Source of the DNA: an uncultured Bacteroidales bacterium
GTDB lineage: Bacteria; Bacteroidota; Bacteroidia; Bacteroidales; UBA4417
Length of the DNA stretch: 32,932 bases
Direction: 5' to 3'
Assembly: GCA_937965665.1 (NCBI GenBank)
Contig: CALCJE010000275.1
Location: 1 to 32,932, forward strand
Within the stretch, counting starts at the first letter, position 1. The number at the start of each line of letters is the position of its first letter. Below are positions 1 through 8,181 of the stretch, piece after piece. The translations under genes and the position numbers were made by a program. The notes below the pieces were generated by a model. That model did no database searches, was not told where the DNA came from, and saw nothing but the letters and a program-made list of their open reading frames with translations.

Positions 1-372
1 TTGCATTTGATTGCAGCAGCAAAGGAAGGCGGAACCTTAAGTTTATCTGATATTCTCAGGGATTTCAAGAAGTTTACCAGTAAGGCAATTATTGAAAAGA
101 TAAAAGAGATTCCTGAAAGCAGGCGCAGGTGGTTGCTCGACCGTTTTGAATTTGCAGGGAAGTACAACAAGAAAATTGAGTTTTATAAATTCTGGCAGGA
201 TGGTAATGAGCCAAAAGAAATATATTCTCCTGATTTTCTGCAACAGAAAATGTCATATATTCATGTTAATCCGGTAAGGGCAGGTTGGGTGATTGAGCCT
301 CATTATTACAAATATAGTTCAGCCGTCGATTATGCGGGTGGTAAAGGTTTAATTGATATAATTTTTTCATAA
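1..372 (+). CDS. REP-associated tyrosine transposase (RAYT, Y1_Tnp family), 3' part only
   Basis: This is the C-terminal 123 residues of an IS200-like HUH nuclease of the RAYT type. The frame is open at the window edge and the first codon (TTG) is not a real start. Residues 2-4 (H-L-I) look like the second half of the HUH metal-binding motif, whose first His would lie just outside the window. The conserved RAYT signature Y-I-H-V-N-P-V-R-A-G is at residues 86-95, preceded by the usual F-W-Q-D-G-N-x-P-K-E-I-Y segment. In this family such proteins are single-copy genes that recognise and process REP palindromes rather than classic insertion sequences. The cluster of palindromes directly downstream (396-596) fits that role. 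Family assignment is firm; activity cannot be judged without the N-terminus. Confidence 0.88.
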   Translation: MHLIAAAKEGGTLSLSDILRDFKKFTSKAIIEKIKEIPESRRRWLLDRFEFAGKYNKKIEFYKFWQDGNEPKEIYSPDFLQQKMSYIHVNPVRAGWVIEPHYYKYSSAVDYAGGKGLIDIIFS

Positions 373-395
373 TGATTTTTTGTGATTCTTATGAA

Positions 396-596
396 AGGAT
401 TGCAAATCCTGAACTCACCTGGTGCGGATTATAAATCCGCACCCGCGAACAAATCCTGAACTGCTGGGGTGCGGATTATCAGCCTAAGGCTGATGAAATC
501 ACTTCACTAAGTTACAAATCCGCACCAGCAAGCCTGGCCGATTTGGCTTGGCGGGATTTAAAATCCCGCCACACGGAGTTTCAGATTTGCAATCTG
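396..596. repeat. REP/BIME-like cluster of palindromic hairpins downstream of the RAYT gene
   Basis: Five inverted repeats lie in 200 bp. Hairpins with 3-nt loops are 396-410 (AGGATT stem), 421-443 (10-bp stem GGTGCGGATT, loop ATA) and 582-596 (CAGATT stem). 550-570 is a GGCGGGATTT stem with a single-base loop. The arms GGTGCGGATT at 468-477 and AATCCGCACC at 517-526 repeat the 421-443 stem but enclose a longer loop that holds its own 7-bp hairpin (478-494, ATCAGCC). CAAATCCTGAACT occurs directly twice (403-415 and 450-462), so a unit of about 47 bp is duplicated. Similar stems with a GATT/AATC core in every hairpin suggest one REP family mobilised by the adjacent RAYT. Confidence 0.8.
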
Positions 597-702
597 GTTT
601 AATAAATCAGAAATTAATTAAGAATTTATATCACATGGTCTATATTTTCAATATCACATGTATAGTAATGTTTATCAATATATTATATTAATTATAGAAC
701 AT

Positions 703-725
703 AAAATATTGCTTCTGTCAACCCC
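703..725 (+). promoter_or_regulatory. Candidate shared leader motif, copy 1 (AAAATAT-N3-TTCTGTC-N-ACCC)
   Basis: AAAATAT (703-709), a 3-nt gap, TTCTGTC (713-719), one base, then ACCC. The same blocks in the same order, with a 5-nt gap, stand at 8182-8205 ahead of the lipoprotein gene. In both places TTCTGTC is about 80 nt before the start codon. The rest of 597-796 is AT-rich and shows no clear TAnnTTTG promoter. It could be an operator or a transcription-start region common to both units, or chance in AT-rich DNA. Confidence 0.3.
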
Positions 726-796
726 AATTTCTTCCGGATCAATTGGATTCCTGCCTGAGGAATAACGTTTCTTCGTGGTTCGAAAAATAAATCACT

Positions 797-1981
797 ATGA
801 AAGAAATAGTTATAGCATCAGCTGTGCGCACTGCCATTGGCAATTTTGGTGGTTCCCTGTCCGGACTTTCGGCAACCGAACTTGGCGTTATTGCTGCAAA
901 AGAAGCCATTAAAAGAGCAGGTATAAACCCGGAGGAAATTTCGGAAACCATCATCGGCAATGTACTCTCAGCAGGCCTGGGGCAAAATGTAAGCCGCCAG
1001 ATCGCTGTTAACGCCGGTATTCCGGATACAAAACCCGCCATGACCATCAACAAATTGTGTGGTTCAGGTTTAAGGGCGGTTTCGATGGCTGCCCAGTTTA
1101 TCATGCTTGGCGATGCCGATGTGGTGCTTGCAGGCGGAACCGAAAGCATGTCGAATGCACCTTATTTATTGCCTCAGGGTCGTAACGGCTACCGCATGGG
1201 CCACGGACAGGTGATCGACAGCATGATCCTGGACGGGCTCACTGATTCGTTCAACAATTACCATATGGGAATAACGGCTGAGAATATTGCCGAACGTTGG
1301 AATATCAGCCGTGAAGAACAGGATATGTTTGCACTCCAAAGCCAGCTAAAAGCAGAACAAGCCCAGGCATCAGGCCGTTTTGCTGACGAAATTGTACCTG
1401 TAAGCATTCCACAGCGTAAAGGTGATCCGATAATTTTCGATACTGATGAATTCCCGAAACACGGACTGAAGCTCGAAAAGCTAGCGGCACTGAAACCCGC
1501 ATTTAAAAAAGATGGAACCGTAACTGCGGGAAATGCATCAGGCATTAATGATGGCGCTTGTATGCTTATCATTATGTCGGGCGAAAAAGCTGCCGAACTT
1601 GGCGTGAAACCATTGGCACGTATTTTATCCTATGGCAATGCAGCCCTCGATCCGGCCATTATGGGCTATGGACCTGTACCTGCCACCCAGGCCGCCTTGA
1701 AAAAAGCAGGACTCACCATCGAAGACATTGATTTGGTTGAAGCCAACGAAGCTTTTGCTGCACAATCCATCGCCGTTGCCCGCGATCTGAAACTCGATCC
1801 GGCCAAAGTAAATGTAAACGGGGGCGCTATTGCACTGGGTCACCCAATAGGTGCTTCCGGAGCGCGGATTCTCACAACCCTTATTTATGAAATGAAGCGT
1901 CGCGACTCAAATATTGGTCTGGCAACGCTTTGCATCGGTGGTGGACAGGGAACAGCATTAATTATTGAGAATATCAAGTAG
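797..1981 (+). CDS. atoB: Acetyl-CoA C-acetyltransferase (biosynthetic-type thiolase)
   Basis: 394 residues, the normal length for a cytosolic homotetrameric thiolase that interconverts two acetyl-CoA and acetoacetyl-CoA plus CoA. The nucleophilic Cys is C88 in K-L-C-G-S-G, the catalytic His is H349 in G-H-P-I-G-A-S-G, and the second Cys is C379 in L-C-I-G-G-G-Q-G. These match the Zoogloea thiolase triad almost position for position. The N-terminal V-I-A-S-A-V-R-T-A-I-G-x-F-G-G is also typical. It heads a run with an SDR reductase, symporter and CoA-transferase, so acetoacetyl-CoA is the likely shared intermediate. Direction (condensation or cleavage) cannot be read from sequence; longer 3-ketoacyl-CoA substrates are possible. 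Confidence 0.93.
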   Translation: MKEIVIASAVRTAIGNFGGSLSGLSATELGVIAAKEAIKRAGINPEEISETIIGNVLSAGLGQNVSRQIAVNAGIPDTKPAMTINKLCGSGLRAVSMAAQFIMLGDADVVLAGGTESMSNAPYLLPQGRNGYRMGHGQVIDSMILDGLTDSFNNYHMGITAENIAERWNISREEQDMFALQSQLKAEQAQASGRFADEIVPVSIPQRKGDPIIFDTDEFPKHGLKLEKLAALKPAFKKDGTVTAGNASGINDGACMLIIMSGEKAAELGVKPLARILSYGNAALDPAIMGYGPVPATQAALKKAGLTIEDIDLVEANEAFAAQSIAVARDLKLDPAKVNVNGGAIALGHPIGASGARILTTLIYEMKRRDSNIGLATLCIGGGQGTALIIENIK

Positions 1982-1987
1982 AAAAAG

Positions 1988-2015
1988 ACCGAGAACGGAA
2001 ATCGGAAGACGGAAG
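1988..2015. repeat. Heptamer-periodic intergenic tract (unit close to ACGGAAG)
   Basis: Four 7-bp units in exact register follow the thiolase stop codon: one degenerate, then three with CGGAA at the same phase. The consensus ACGGAAG is a rotation of AAGACGG and resembles, on the opposite strand, the unit of the tract at 20252-20307. The rest of the 86-bp gap before the reductase gene is A-rich with no other structure. Confidence 0.6.
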
Positions 2016-2067
2016 CATAAATTTCAACAAGGTATCTAAAAAATAACAACACATACAAAACAAGACA

Positions 2068-2811
2068 ATGAAAAGACTTGAAAACAAAGTAGCAGTAATT
2101 ACCGGCGGAGCCGACGGACTTGGCCGTGCAGCAGCCCTGAAATTCAGTGCCGAAGGTGCCACAACCATTATCTGGGATATGAATGAGGAAAAAGGCTTGC
2201 TTACTGTTTCGGAAATTGAAAAAACCGGAGGCAAAGCAACCTTCGAAAAAGTAAATACTGCTTCTTTCGCCGATGTGGAAACAGCTACAAAAAATGCAAC
2301 CGATAAATTCGGCCGTATCGACATCCTGATTAACAATGCCGGTATTACCCGCGATGCATCGATTAAAAAAATGACACCCGATATGTGGCAACAGGTAATT
2401 GATGTGAATTTGACCGGTGTTTTTAACTGCGCCAAATGTATAAGTGCCGTGATGGTCGAAAAAGGATATGGCCGCATCATTAATACTTCTTCGGTAGTTG
2501 CTCTTTACGGAAACTTTGGTCAAACGAATTATGTAGCTACAAAAGCCGGGGTAATTGGCCTTACAAAAACACTTGCCCGTGAACTTGGCCGCAAGGGAGT
2601 TACCGTAAATGCAGTCGCCCCGGGATTTATTGCCACCGAAATGGTTAAAAAAATGCCCGAAAACGTGCTGAAAGCCATGGAAGAAAAAGTTCCGGTTGGC
2701 CGGCTCGGTGCTCCCGAAGAAATTGCATCAGCATACCTTTTCCTGGCCAGCGACGAAGCGGCTTACATCAACGGGGCTACTTTGAGCGTGGATGGTGGAA
2801 TTACGATTTAA
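2068..2811 (+). CDS. fabG: Short-chain dehydrogenase, 3-oxoacyl-ACP / acetoacetyl-CoA reductase (FabG/PhaB type)
   Basis: 247 residues, a classical SDR. The Rossmann motif T-G-G-A-D-G-L-G is at residues 12-19, N-N-A-G at 89-92, Ser at 141/142, and the catalytic pair Y155 and K159 lies in G-Q-T-N-Y-V-A-T-K-A. The G-x-F-G-Q-T-N-Y block is common to FabG and PhaB. Residue 37, at the end of beta-2 (I-I-W-D), is Asp, which in SDRs usually favours NAD(H) over NADP(H). That hints at catabolic use, such as 3-hydroxybutyryl-CoA oxidation, rather than fatty-acid synthesis. It sits between a thiolase and a symporter, and no acyl carrier protein gene is nearby. The FabG name reflects family only. Confidence 0.9.
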   Translation: MKRLENKVAVITGGADGLGRAAALKFSAEGATTIIWDMNEEKGLLTVSEIEKTGGKATFEKVNTASFADVETATKNATDKFGRIDILINNAGITRDASIKKMTPDMWQQVIDVNLTGVFNCAKCISAVMVEKGYGRIINTSSVVALYGNFGQTNYVATKAGVIGLTKTLARELGRKGVTVNAVAPGFIATEMVKKMPENVLKAMEEKVPVGRLGAPEEIASAYLFLASDEAAYINGATLSVDGGITI

Positions 2812-2971
2812 TTCCCGGGTTTTAGTTAACCAGGATAAACCTGGCCAGTCTGAAAACCGTCGCAGCAAGGAACATAACAGGAACGCGCAGCACTGAACCT
2901 TTTGTACGCGAAGCATTGAACCATTAACATTTTAATAAATCCCTAAACCTTAACCTTTCTTAATTCGCACC

Positions 2972-4540
2972 ATGGCATCATCAGCACAGGTTACCGGAGG
3001 TTGGATACTGATAGCGTTTTACGCTGCGCTCATCCTCTTTTTTGTGATACGCGGAGCACTCCGAACCAAAAACATCAGCGATTACGCTGTCGGAAGTTTT
3101 AATTTCTCTCCTATGTTCGTTGGTCTTTCGCTGGCAGCTGCCATGACCAGCGCTGCGACCTTTGTTATCAATCCCGGGCTTATTGCAGCATATGGATTAA
3201 GCGGGTTGCTTTCGTTTGGTGTGGTTTTCCCAATTGCTTCACTGGTTTCGCTGGTGGTACTTACCAAAAGTTTTCGCCGGCACGGAACCAATGTAAAGGC
3301 GCTAACCCTGGCGAGTTGGATTGGAACCCGATACAACAGCAAAGGATATGCGCTGTTTATCGCATTTTTATCAGTTCTGCTTCTCACATTTATTGTACTG
3401 ATATTGGTTGCAATTACCAAAGTTTTGAGCCAGGCGCTCAACATCGGCGAAGTGAGTATGCTCCTCATTGTGGTAGTTTTTGTTTTCGGATATATGATGT
3501 TCGGGGGAGCCAATTCAATGGTTTACACCAATACCATGCAAGCAATCGTGATGGTAGTGGTAGCGGTAATCCTCATTTCATCAGGATACCAGTATTTGAA
3601 AGATGGGTTGTTTTCGTTTTTCGATAAACTCGCTGCTATCAGTCCCGACCTGGTAAAGCCAACAAACCCCGCAAGTCCCCTGTTCCGCGATCTTTTTGAG
3701 ATAGTCGTGGCCCAGATGGTTGTTGGTGTTGCTGTAGTTTGTCAGCCACATATCATCACCAAATCATTGCTGCTGAAAAAGGAAAGCGATGTAAACAAAT
3801 ACCTTATCTCAGCAGTAATTATACAGTTGTTGTTTTACTCGGTAGTTTTCGCCGGATTGTACGCCAGGCTTACCTTTCCCGATCTCACCTCAAACGGAAA
3901 AGCACTTGGAATAGATGGAATTATACCTGCTTATGTGGTTAAAATATTTTCGAATGGCTGGGTGGCGATCAGTATAGGTCTTATTGTGGTGCTGGGTCTT
4001 ATAAGTGCCGGATTATCAACCATTGAAGGCCTGATTCAAAGCCTGAGTACAACCATTACCTCGGATATCATTAAACCGCTTTTTGGTAAACTTGTGACCA
4101 ACGAGCAAAATTATATCCTCATCAACCGGCTGGTAATTGTGGGTATGGCAGTTGTGTCGTTTCTGGCTGCACGCTCACAACTCCTGCATCCTAACCTAAG
4201 TGTGGCTATTTTTGCTCAAAACGGGGTTTATTCCTTTTTCTCCATCGCATTTGTACCCATTGTTTTCGGGATATTTTATAAAAACACTTCCCTGAAAACA
4301 GCCATTGCCGGTTCTGTAACAGCCTTGCTAACCTATTTCATGGTTTACTACATTTTCCCATGGTTAATAACAAATTATGGGTTTAGTTTCGGATTCTTCG
4401 ACAGGTATTTTTCCGGAAAGGTTCAAAACCCGGCTATTGCAGCAGCTACTGCAATTGTAGTATCGGTATTGGTTAGTCTTACTTTATATTATTCGTACCG
4501 GAAATCAAATTTAGAAAAGGTAAATTTGTCGAAAAAATAA
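2972..4540 (+). CDS. Sodium:solute symporter family permease (SSS)
   Basis: 522 residues with about 13 hydrophobic segments, placing it in the inner membrane. The N-terminal segment is followed by the SSS-typical D-Y-A-V-G-S-F-N-F-S-P, then G-L-S-L-A-A-A-M-T-S-A-A-T-F-V-I-N-P-G. I-S-A-G-L-S-T-I-E-G-L-I-Q-S-L-S-T is the usual TM8-9 sodium-site region rich in Ser/Thr. It ends in a basic tail. Members carry monocarboxylates, proline, pantothenate or sugars with Na+. Lying between the reductase and the CoA-transferase (8-nt gap to the latter), it most likely imports a short organic acid that the transferase then activates. The substrate itself is inferred. Confidence 0.88.
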   Translation: MASSAQVTGGWILIAFYAALILFFVIRGALRTKNISDYAVGSFNFSPMFVGLSLAAAMTSAATFVINPGLIAAYGLSGLLSFGVVFPIASLVSLVVLTKSFRRHGTNVKALTLASWIGTRYNSKGYALFIAFLSVLLLTFIVLILVAITKVLSQALNIGEVSMLLIVVVFVFGYMMFGGANSMVYTNTMQAIVMVVVAVILISSGYQYLKDGLFSFFDKLAAISPDLVKPTNPASPLFRDLFEIVVAQMVVGVAVVCQPHIITKSLLLKKESDVNKYLISAVIIQLLFYSVVFAGLYARLTFPDLTSNGKALGIDGIIPAYVVKIFSNGWVAISIGLIVVLGLISAGLSTIEGLIQSLSTTITSDIIKPLFGKLVTNEQNYILINRLVIVGMAVVSFLAARSQLLHPNLSVAIFAQNGVYSFFSIAFVPIVFGIFYKNTSLKTAIAGSVTALLTYFMVYYIFPWLITNYGFSFGFFDRYFSGKVQNPAIAAATAIVVSVLVSLTLYYSYRKSNLEKVNLSKK

Positions 4541-4548
4541 GCTGTATA

Positions 4549-5859
4549 ATGACAACTGACCAGTTAATTTACAACGAAAAGCTTATCAGCATTGAAGATG
4601 CCGTTAAGTTAATTAAAAGTGATACCGATATTATTGTGGCGCAATGTGCATCGGAGCCACAGGGATGTATGTCGAAATTTCACCTGGCAAAAGACCGGGT
4701 TACCGATGTTAAGGTGTTTTCGGTACTCACTTTAAAGCCTTACGATTTCTATATGAAACCGGAGATGAAAGGGCATTTCGAACTCTGCAGCTGGTTTCAT
4801 GCACCCGGATCGCGGCAGGCACTGAAAGAGAAAACCGGTACAGTTACTTATGTTCCGAATATGCTTCACCGCGCGGCTTCCGACAGGCTGAAAGTTCGCC
4901 GCCCGCATATGTTTTTCGGAACCTGTACGCCTCCTGACGATAAAGGTTTTGTTTCGCTTTCGCTCGGAATTACTTACGAAAAGGATATAGTTGAAGCCGC
5001 CGAAATAGTAGTTCTGGAGGTAAACGACCAGCTTCCGCGTACTTTTGGCGAAACCTATGTTCACGTGAGCCAGGTAACCTGGTTTGTGGAATATTCGCAA
5101 ACACCTCCTACGCTGCCGGCACCCGAACCTGATGAAATTGCGCTGAAAATCGGAGAACATATTGCCGGACTGGTCGAGGATGAATCGACCATACAATTGG
5201 GAATTGGCGAAATACCCAATGCGGTTGCCTTATCGCTGCACACCAAAAAAGACCTGGGCGTGCATACCGAAATGATGGTTGATAGTATGATGGAATTATT
5301 TGAACGGGGCGTGATCACCAATAAGAAAAAGTCGGTTCATAAAAATAAATTCATCTGCACTTTTGCCATGGGCAGCCTGAAACTGTATAAATGGCTTGAT
5401 AATAACCCGGACGTAGAATTCCTGAGGGGCAGGTATGTGAACGATCCTTGCGCAATGAAACAAAATAGCCGTATGGTTTCTATCAATACCTGCATTATGA
5501 TTGATTTCTCAGGGCAGGTTTCGAGCGAATCCATTGGCATTGAACAATATTCGGGCACCGGCGGTCAAACCGATACAGCATCGGCAGCCATTGAAGGAAC
5601 TGACGGTTTAGGGAAATCTATTATCGCTTGCCGCTCCACCGCGCAAAGGGGAAAAATTTCGACCATTGTGCCGGTATTGCCCATCGGAAGCGCTGTTACC
5701 CTTCACCGCAGTCATACCGATTATGTGGTTACCGAATGGGGAAGCGTTCGGTTAACCGGCCGCACCGTTCGCGAACGCACCCACATGCTCATATCCATTG
5801 CCCATCCCGATTTCAGGAAGGAACTTCAGGAAAAGGCAGAAGAAATGGGATATTGGTAG
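4549..5859 (+). CDS. Acetyl-CoA hydrolase/transferase family CoA-transferase
   Basis: 436 residues, the usual length for 4-hydroxybutyrate, butyrate or propionate CoA-transferases of the Cat1/AbfT group. Visible marks are Q-L-G-I-G-E-I-P-N-A-V (217-226), then G-V-H-T-E-M with E241 in the place of the catalytic glutamate that forms the CoA thioester. Further marks are S-G-T-G-G-Q-T-D and a C-terminal V-V-T-E-W-G-S-V-R-L-T-G-R-T-V-R-E-R block followed by I-A-H-P-D-F-R. It transfers CoA from acetyl-CoA or a similar donor onto a carboxylic acid in the cytosol. Next to the symporter it probably activates the imported acid. Hydrolase activity cannot be excluded. Confidence 0.88.
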   Translation: MTTDQLIYNEKLISIEDAVKLIKSDTDIIVAQCASEPQGCMSKFHLAKDRVTDVKVFSVLTLKPYDFYMKPEMKGHFELCSWFHAPGSRQALKEKTGTVTYVPNMLHRAASDRLKVRRPHMFFGTCTPPDDKGFVSLSLGITYEKDIVEAAEIVVLEVNDQLPRTFGETYVHVSQVTWFVEYSQTPPTLPAPEPDEIALKIGEHIAGLVEDESTIQLGIGEIPNAVALSLHTKKDLGVHTEMMVDSMMELFERGVITNKKKSVHKNKFICTFAMGSLKLYKWLDNNPDVEFLRGRYVNDPCAMKQNSRMVSINTCIMIDFSGQVSSESIGIEQYSGTGGQTDTASAAIEGTDGLGKSIIACRSTAQRGKISTIVPVLPIGSAVTLHRSHTDYVVTEWGSVRLTGRTVRERTHMLISIAHPDFRKELQEKAEEMGYW

Positions 5860-5862
5860 GCT

Positions 5863-5904
5863 AGTGCAGAGTGCTCAGTGCCAGGTGCTTAGTGCTTGGT
5901 ATTT
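5863..5904. repeat. Heptamer tandem tract (unit AGTGCTT) after the CoA-transferase gene
   Basis: Six consecutive 7-bp units in exact register start four bases after the stop codon. Four begin AGTGC, one GGTGC, and the last is degenerate. The consensus is AGTGCYY. The unit differs from the CGGAAG-type units of the other gaps but the period is the same. Confidence 0.65.
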
Positions 5905-5963
5905 TTAGTGAAATACAAGTGATCTGGATATTCGATTGAGTAAACAACCGAACTTCAAAGCAT

Positions 5964-6044
5964 GAACATTTGAACAATAGAATAAATGAACATCCGAACA
6001 CCTTGAACATAATTGAACTTTAAACCTTTTGAACCTTTTTGAAC
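5964..6044. repeat. GAAC-repeat tract with 8-bp spacing before the KAS III-like pair
   Basis: GAAC (once GAAT) recurs at 5964, 5972, 5980, 5988 and 5996, an exact 8-bp register. Further GAAC copies at 6005, 6015, 6031 and 6041 are spaced more loosely. The tract ends 10 bp before the start of the next gene. A similar but weaker series of GAAC words stands ahead of the symporter at about 2870-2920. Confidence 0.5.
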
Positions 6045-6054
6045 TCCTACAAAT

Positions 6055-7062
6055 ATGCTCCCCATTAAAATTTTAGGAACCGGTTTTTACGCTCCCGGCG
6101 AATCCATATCCAACTCCGAACTGATAAGCCTTACAGGGCTTGAATTTAAAACTGAAAAGCTTGAGAATAAGCTTGGCGTTTTCAGCCGGCACATGGCTCA
6201 CATGAGGGGCATTGCCGAAACTACCGCTGACTTTGCTACCAAAGCTGCACTCAACGCCATTGCCGATGCCGGTATTACAGGCGACGAAATCAACCTGTTT
6301 ATCGTTGGCACCGATACCCCTGAATATATTTCACCGGCCACATCCATACTCGTTCAGGGACGCATTCAAAAAGAAGAGGCCTGGTCGTCGACATTCGATG
6401 TAAATGCTTCGTGCGCCAGCTTTACCATTGCCCTCGATAATGCTGCACGAATAATGGCTACCGATGCTTCAATAAAGTATGGTGTTGTGATCGGTGTATA
6501 TAATATGCCTGCTTTCCTTCGGCCCGACGATGCATTTGGATACTCTTTGTTTGCTGATGGCGCAGGCGCGGTAGTAATCGGCCGGAACAATGAAGATACA
6601 TCAGGATATATTGGCAGCCAGTTGCTTACTGATGGAACCCAGTTTGATTATATAGGTATTTATGCCGGGGGATCAAAAATGCCCGTAACTGCCGAAGTGC
6701 TCGAAAACAATCAGCATGGCCTTTTAAGTTTGCAACCCATGCCCGGCGACAGAAACGTAAAACTGTGGCCTAAAGTTGTGAACAGAATTCTGGATAAATA
6801 CAGCCTCTCTGTTGATGATATCGATCATTTCATTTTCACGCAGATAAACTATTCGGTGATCACTGAAGTGATGGAAATTTTAGGCCAACCTATGTCGAAA
6901 ACCACCACCATTATGGATAAATATGGTTACACCGGTTCGGGCTGTGTGCCTATGGCTTTTCATCATGCGATAACCGAAGGCCGTGTAAAACGAGGCGACA
7001 GAGTAATGTTTGTGGCATCAGGAGCCGGGCTGGCTGTGGGAAGTAACCTGTTTATCTACTAA
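6055..7062 (+). CDS. KAS III-fold (3-oxoacyl-ACP synthase III-like) protein, subunit A of an adjacent pair
   Basis: 335 residues with the FabH-type thiolase fold. The N-terminal I-L-G-T-G-F-Y-A-P-G is typical. The nucleophile region F-D-V-N-A-S-C-A-S-F has Cys at 120. The other two FabH triad residues look replaced: the H-Q-A-N motif reads T262-Q-I-N, and the G-N-T-S motif reads G-Y292-T-G-S. The C-terminal A-S-G-A-G-L-A-V-G is normal. With only the Cys kept, it may bind or transfer an acyl group without decarboxylative condensation, or borrow residues from the partner encoded 14 bp downstream. It follows the thiolase/CoA-transferase genes, so an acyl-CoA is the likely ligand. Specific function unknown. 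Confidence 0.75.
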   Translation: MLPIKILGTGFYAPGESISNSELISLTGLEFKTEKLENKLGVFSRHMAHMRGIAETTADFATKAALNAIADAGITGDEINLFIVGTDTPEYISPATSILVQGRIQKEEAWSSTFDVNASCASFTIALDNAARIMATDASIKYGVVIGVYNMPAFLRPDDAFGYSLFADGAGAVVIGRNNEDTSGYIGSQLLTDGTQFDYIGIYAGGSKMPVTAEVLENNQHGLLSLQPMPGDRNVKLWPKVVNRILDKYSLSVDDIDHFIFTQINYSVITEVMEILGQPMSKTTTIMDKYGYTGSGCVPMAFHHAITEGRVKRGDRVMFVASGAGLAVGSNLFIY

Positions 7063-7076
7063 ATTTTAAGATCATT

Positions 7077-8120
7077 ATGTCACAACCTTTCAACCAAAGA
7101 CTTCATGTGGGCATAGCAGGAACCGGGATTTACATTCCCGAATTGCGCATGACGGCGGCACAACTTTCGGCGGCTACCAACAACCAATGGAGCGAAGAGG
7201 CCATTATTCAAAAACTTGGAATTATTGAAAAACCAATGCCAGGTGAAGGCGATGGCACACAGGAAATGGGCGTAAAAGCAGCACTCGATTGCCTCAAAAA
7301 CACCCATACACCGGCTTCGGAAATTGATCTGATCATCTCCATCGGCGAAGAGTGGAAGGAATATCCGCTTACCACAACCGGAATTTACATACAGGAAAAA
7401 ATCGGGGCAGTTAATGCCTGGGCATTAGATATACAGCAACGTTGCTGCACATCGGTGGCCGCACTGAAAATAGCAAAGGATATGATGTTTGCCGATCAGG
7501 ATTTGAATACGGTTCTGATTGCAGGCGGTTATCGTAACGGCGATTTCCTGGATTATACCGATAATGCAGTTTCGTTTATGTATAACCTGGCTGCCGGCGC
7601 CGGAGCCATTCTGCTGAAAAAAAATCTAGGCCGTAACGAATTGCTGGGAACTCATATTGTAACCGATGGCACCATGGCCCGCGATGCGGGTGTAAAATTT
7701 GGCGGAACCGAAAACCCGATTACCTGCGACAATATCCATGAGGCACATCGTTCGCTCAAAGTTTTTGATGAAAAACACATGAAAGCCCGCCTGAACGAAG
7801 TATCGATGAAGAACTGGATGGAGTGTATTGACAAGGCCTTTGAAAAATCAGGTGTAAAAAAATCTGACATGGATTTCCTGGCAGCACTGCATTTTAAAAG
7901 ATCCTTGTATTTCAGCCTGGTGCAAGAATTAGGACTGAAGCCGGAGCAAACCATTTACCTCGAAAACTACGGACACCTGGGCCAGATCGACCAGATTCTG
8001 TCGCTGCACCTGGCACAGCAGATGGGAAAAATTTCGGAAGGAAGCATCATTTCTATGATTGCAGCCGGAATAGGTTATGCCTGGGGTGCAAATGTAATCC
8101 GCTGGGGAAAAATTGCATAG
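7077..8120 (+). CDS. KAS III-fold protein, subunit B of the adjacent pair
   Basis: 347 residues, same fold as its neighbour but very divergent. The N-terminus has V-G-I-A-G-T-G-I-Y-I-P. The nucleophile region reads L-D-I-Q-Q-R-C-C-T-S, with C123 aligned to the FabH Cys and a second Cys beside it. H272 (A-L-H-F-K-R) stands where FabH has the His of H-Q-A-N. The FabH Asn (Y-G-N-T-S) is H300 in E-N-Y-G-H-L-G, giving a Cys-His-His set like that of KAS I/II. A 14-bp gap and shared fold suggest co-translation and possibly a heterodimer with the upstream protein. No ACP or fatty-acid genes are near. Function not assigned. Confidence 0.72.
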   Translation: MSQPFNQRLHVGIAGTGIYIPELRMTAAQLSAATNNQWSEEAIIQKLGIIEKPMPGEGDGTQEMGVKAALDCLKNTHTPASEIDLIISIGEEWKEYPLTTTGIYIQEKIGAVNAWALDIQQRCCTSVAALKIAKDMMFADQDLNTVLIAGGYRNGDFLDYTDNAVSFMYNLAAGAGAILLKKNLGRNELLGTHIVTDGTMARDAGVKFGGTENPITCDNIHEAHRSLKVFDEKHMKARLNEVSMKNWMECIDKAFEKSGVKKSDMDFLAALHFKRSLYFSLVQELGLKPEQTIYLENYGHLGQIDQILSLHLAQQMGKISEGSIISMIAAGIGYAWGANVIRWGKIA

Positions 8121-8181
8121 TCCCGGTAATTACATTTTAATATAATTAAATGTATTTCAATCATTTAAATACTTTTAATGC

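Noticed and set aside
2830..2844. Hairpin CCAGG-ATAAA-CCTGG between the reductase and symporter genes
   Set aside because: Only 5 bp and no T-run; the genes on both sides appear to be in one run.
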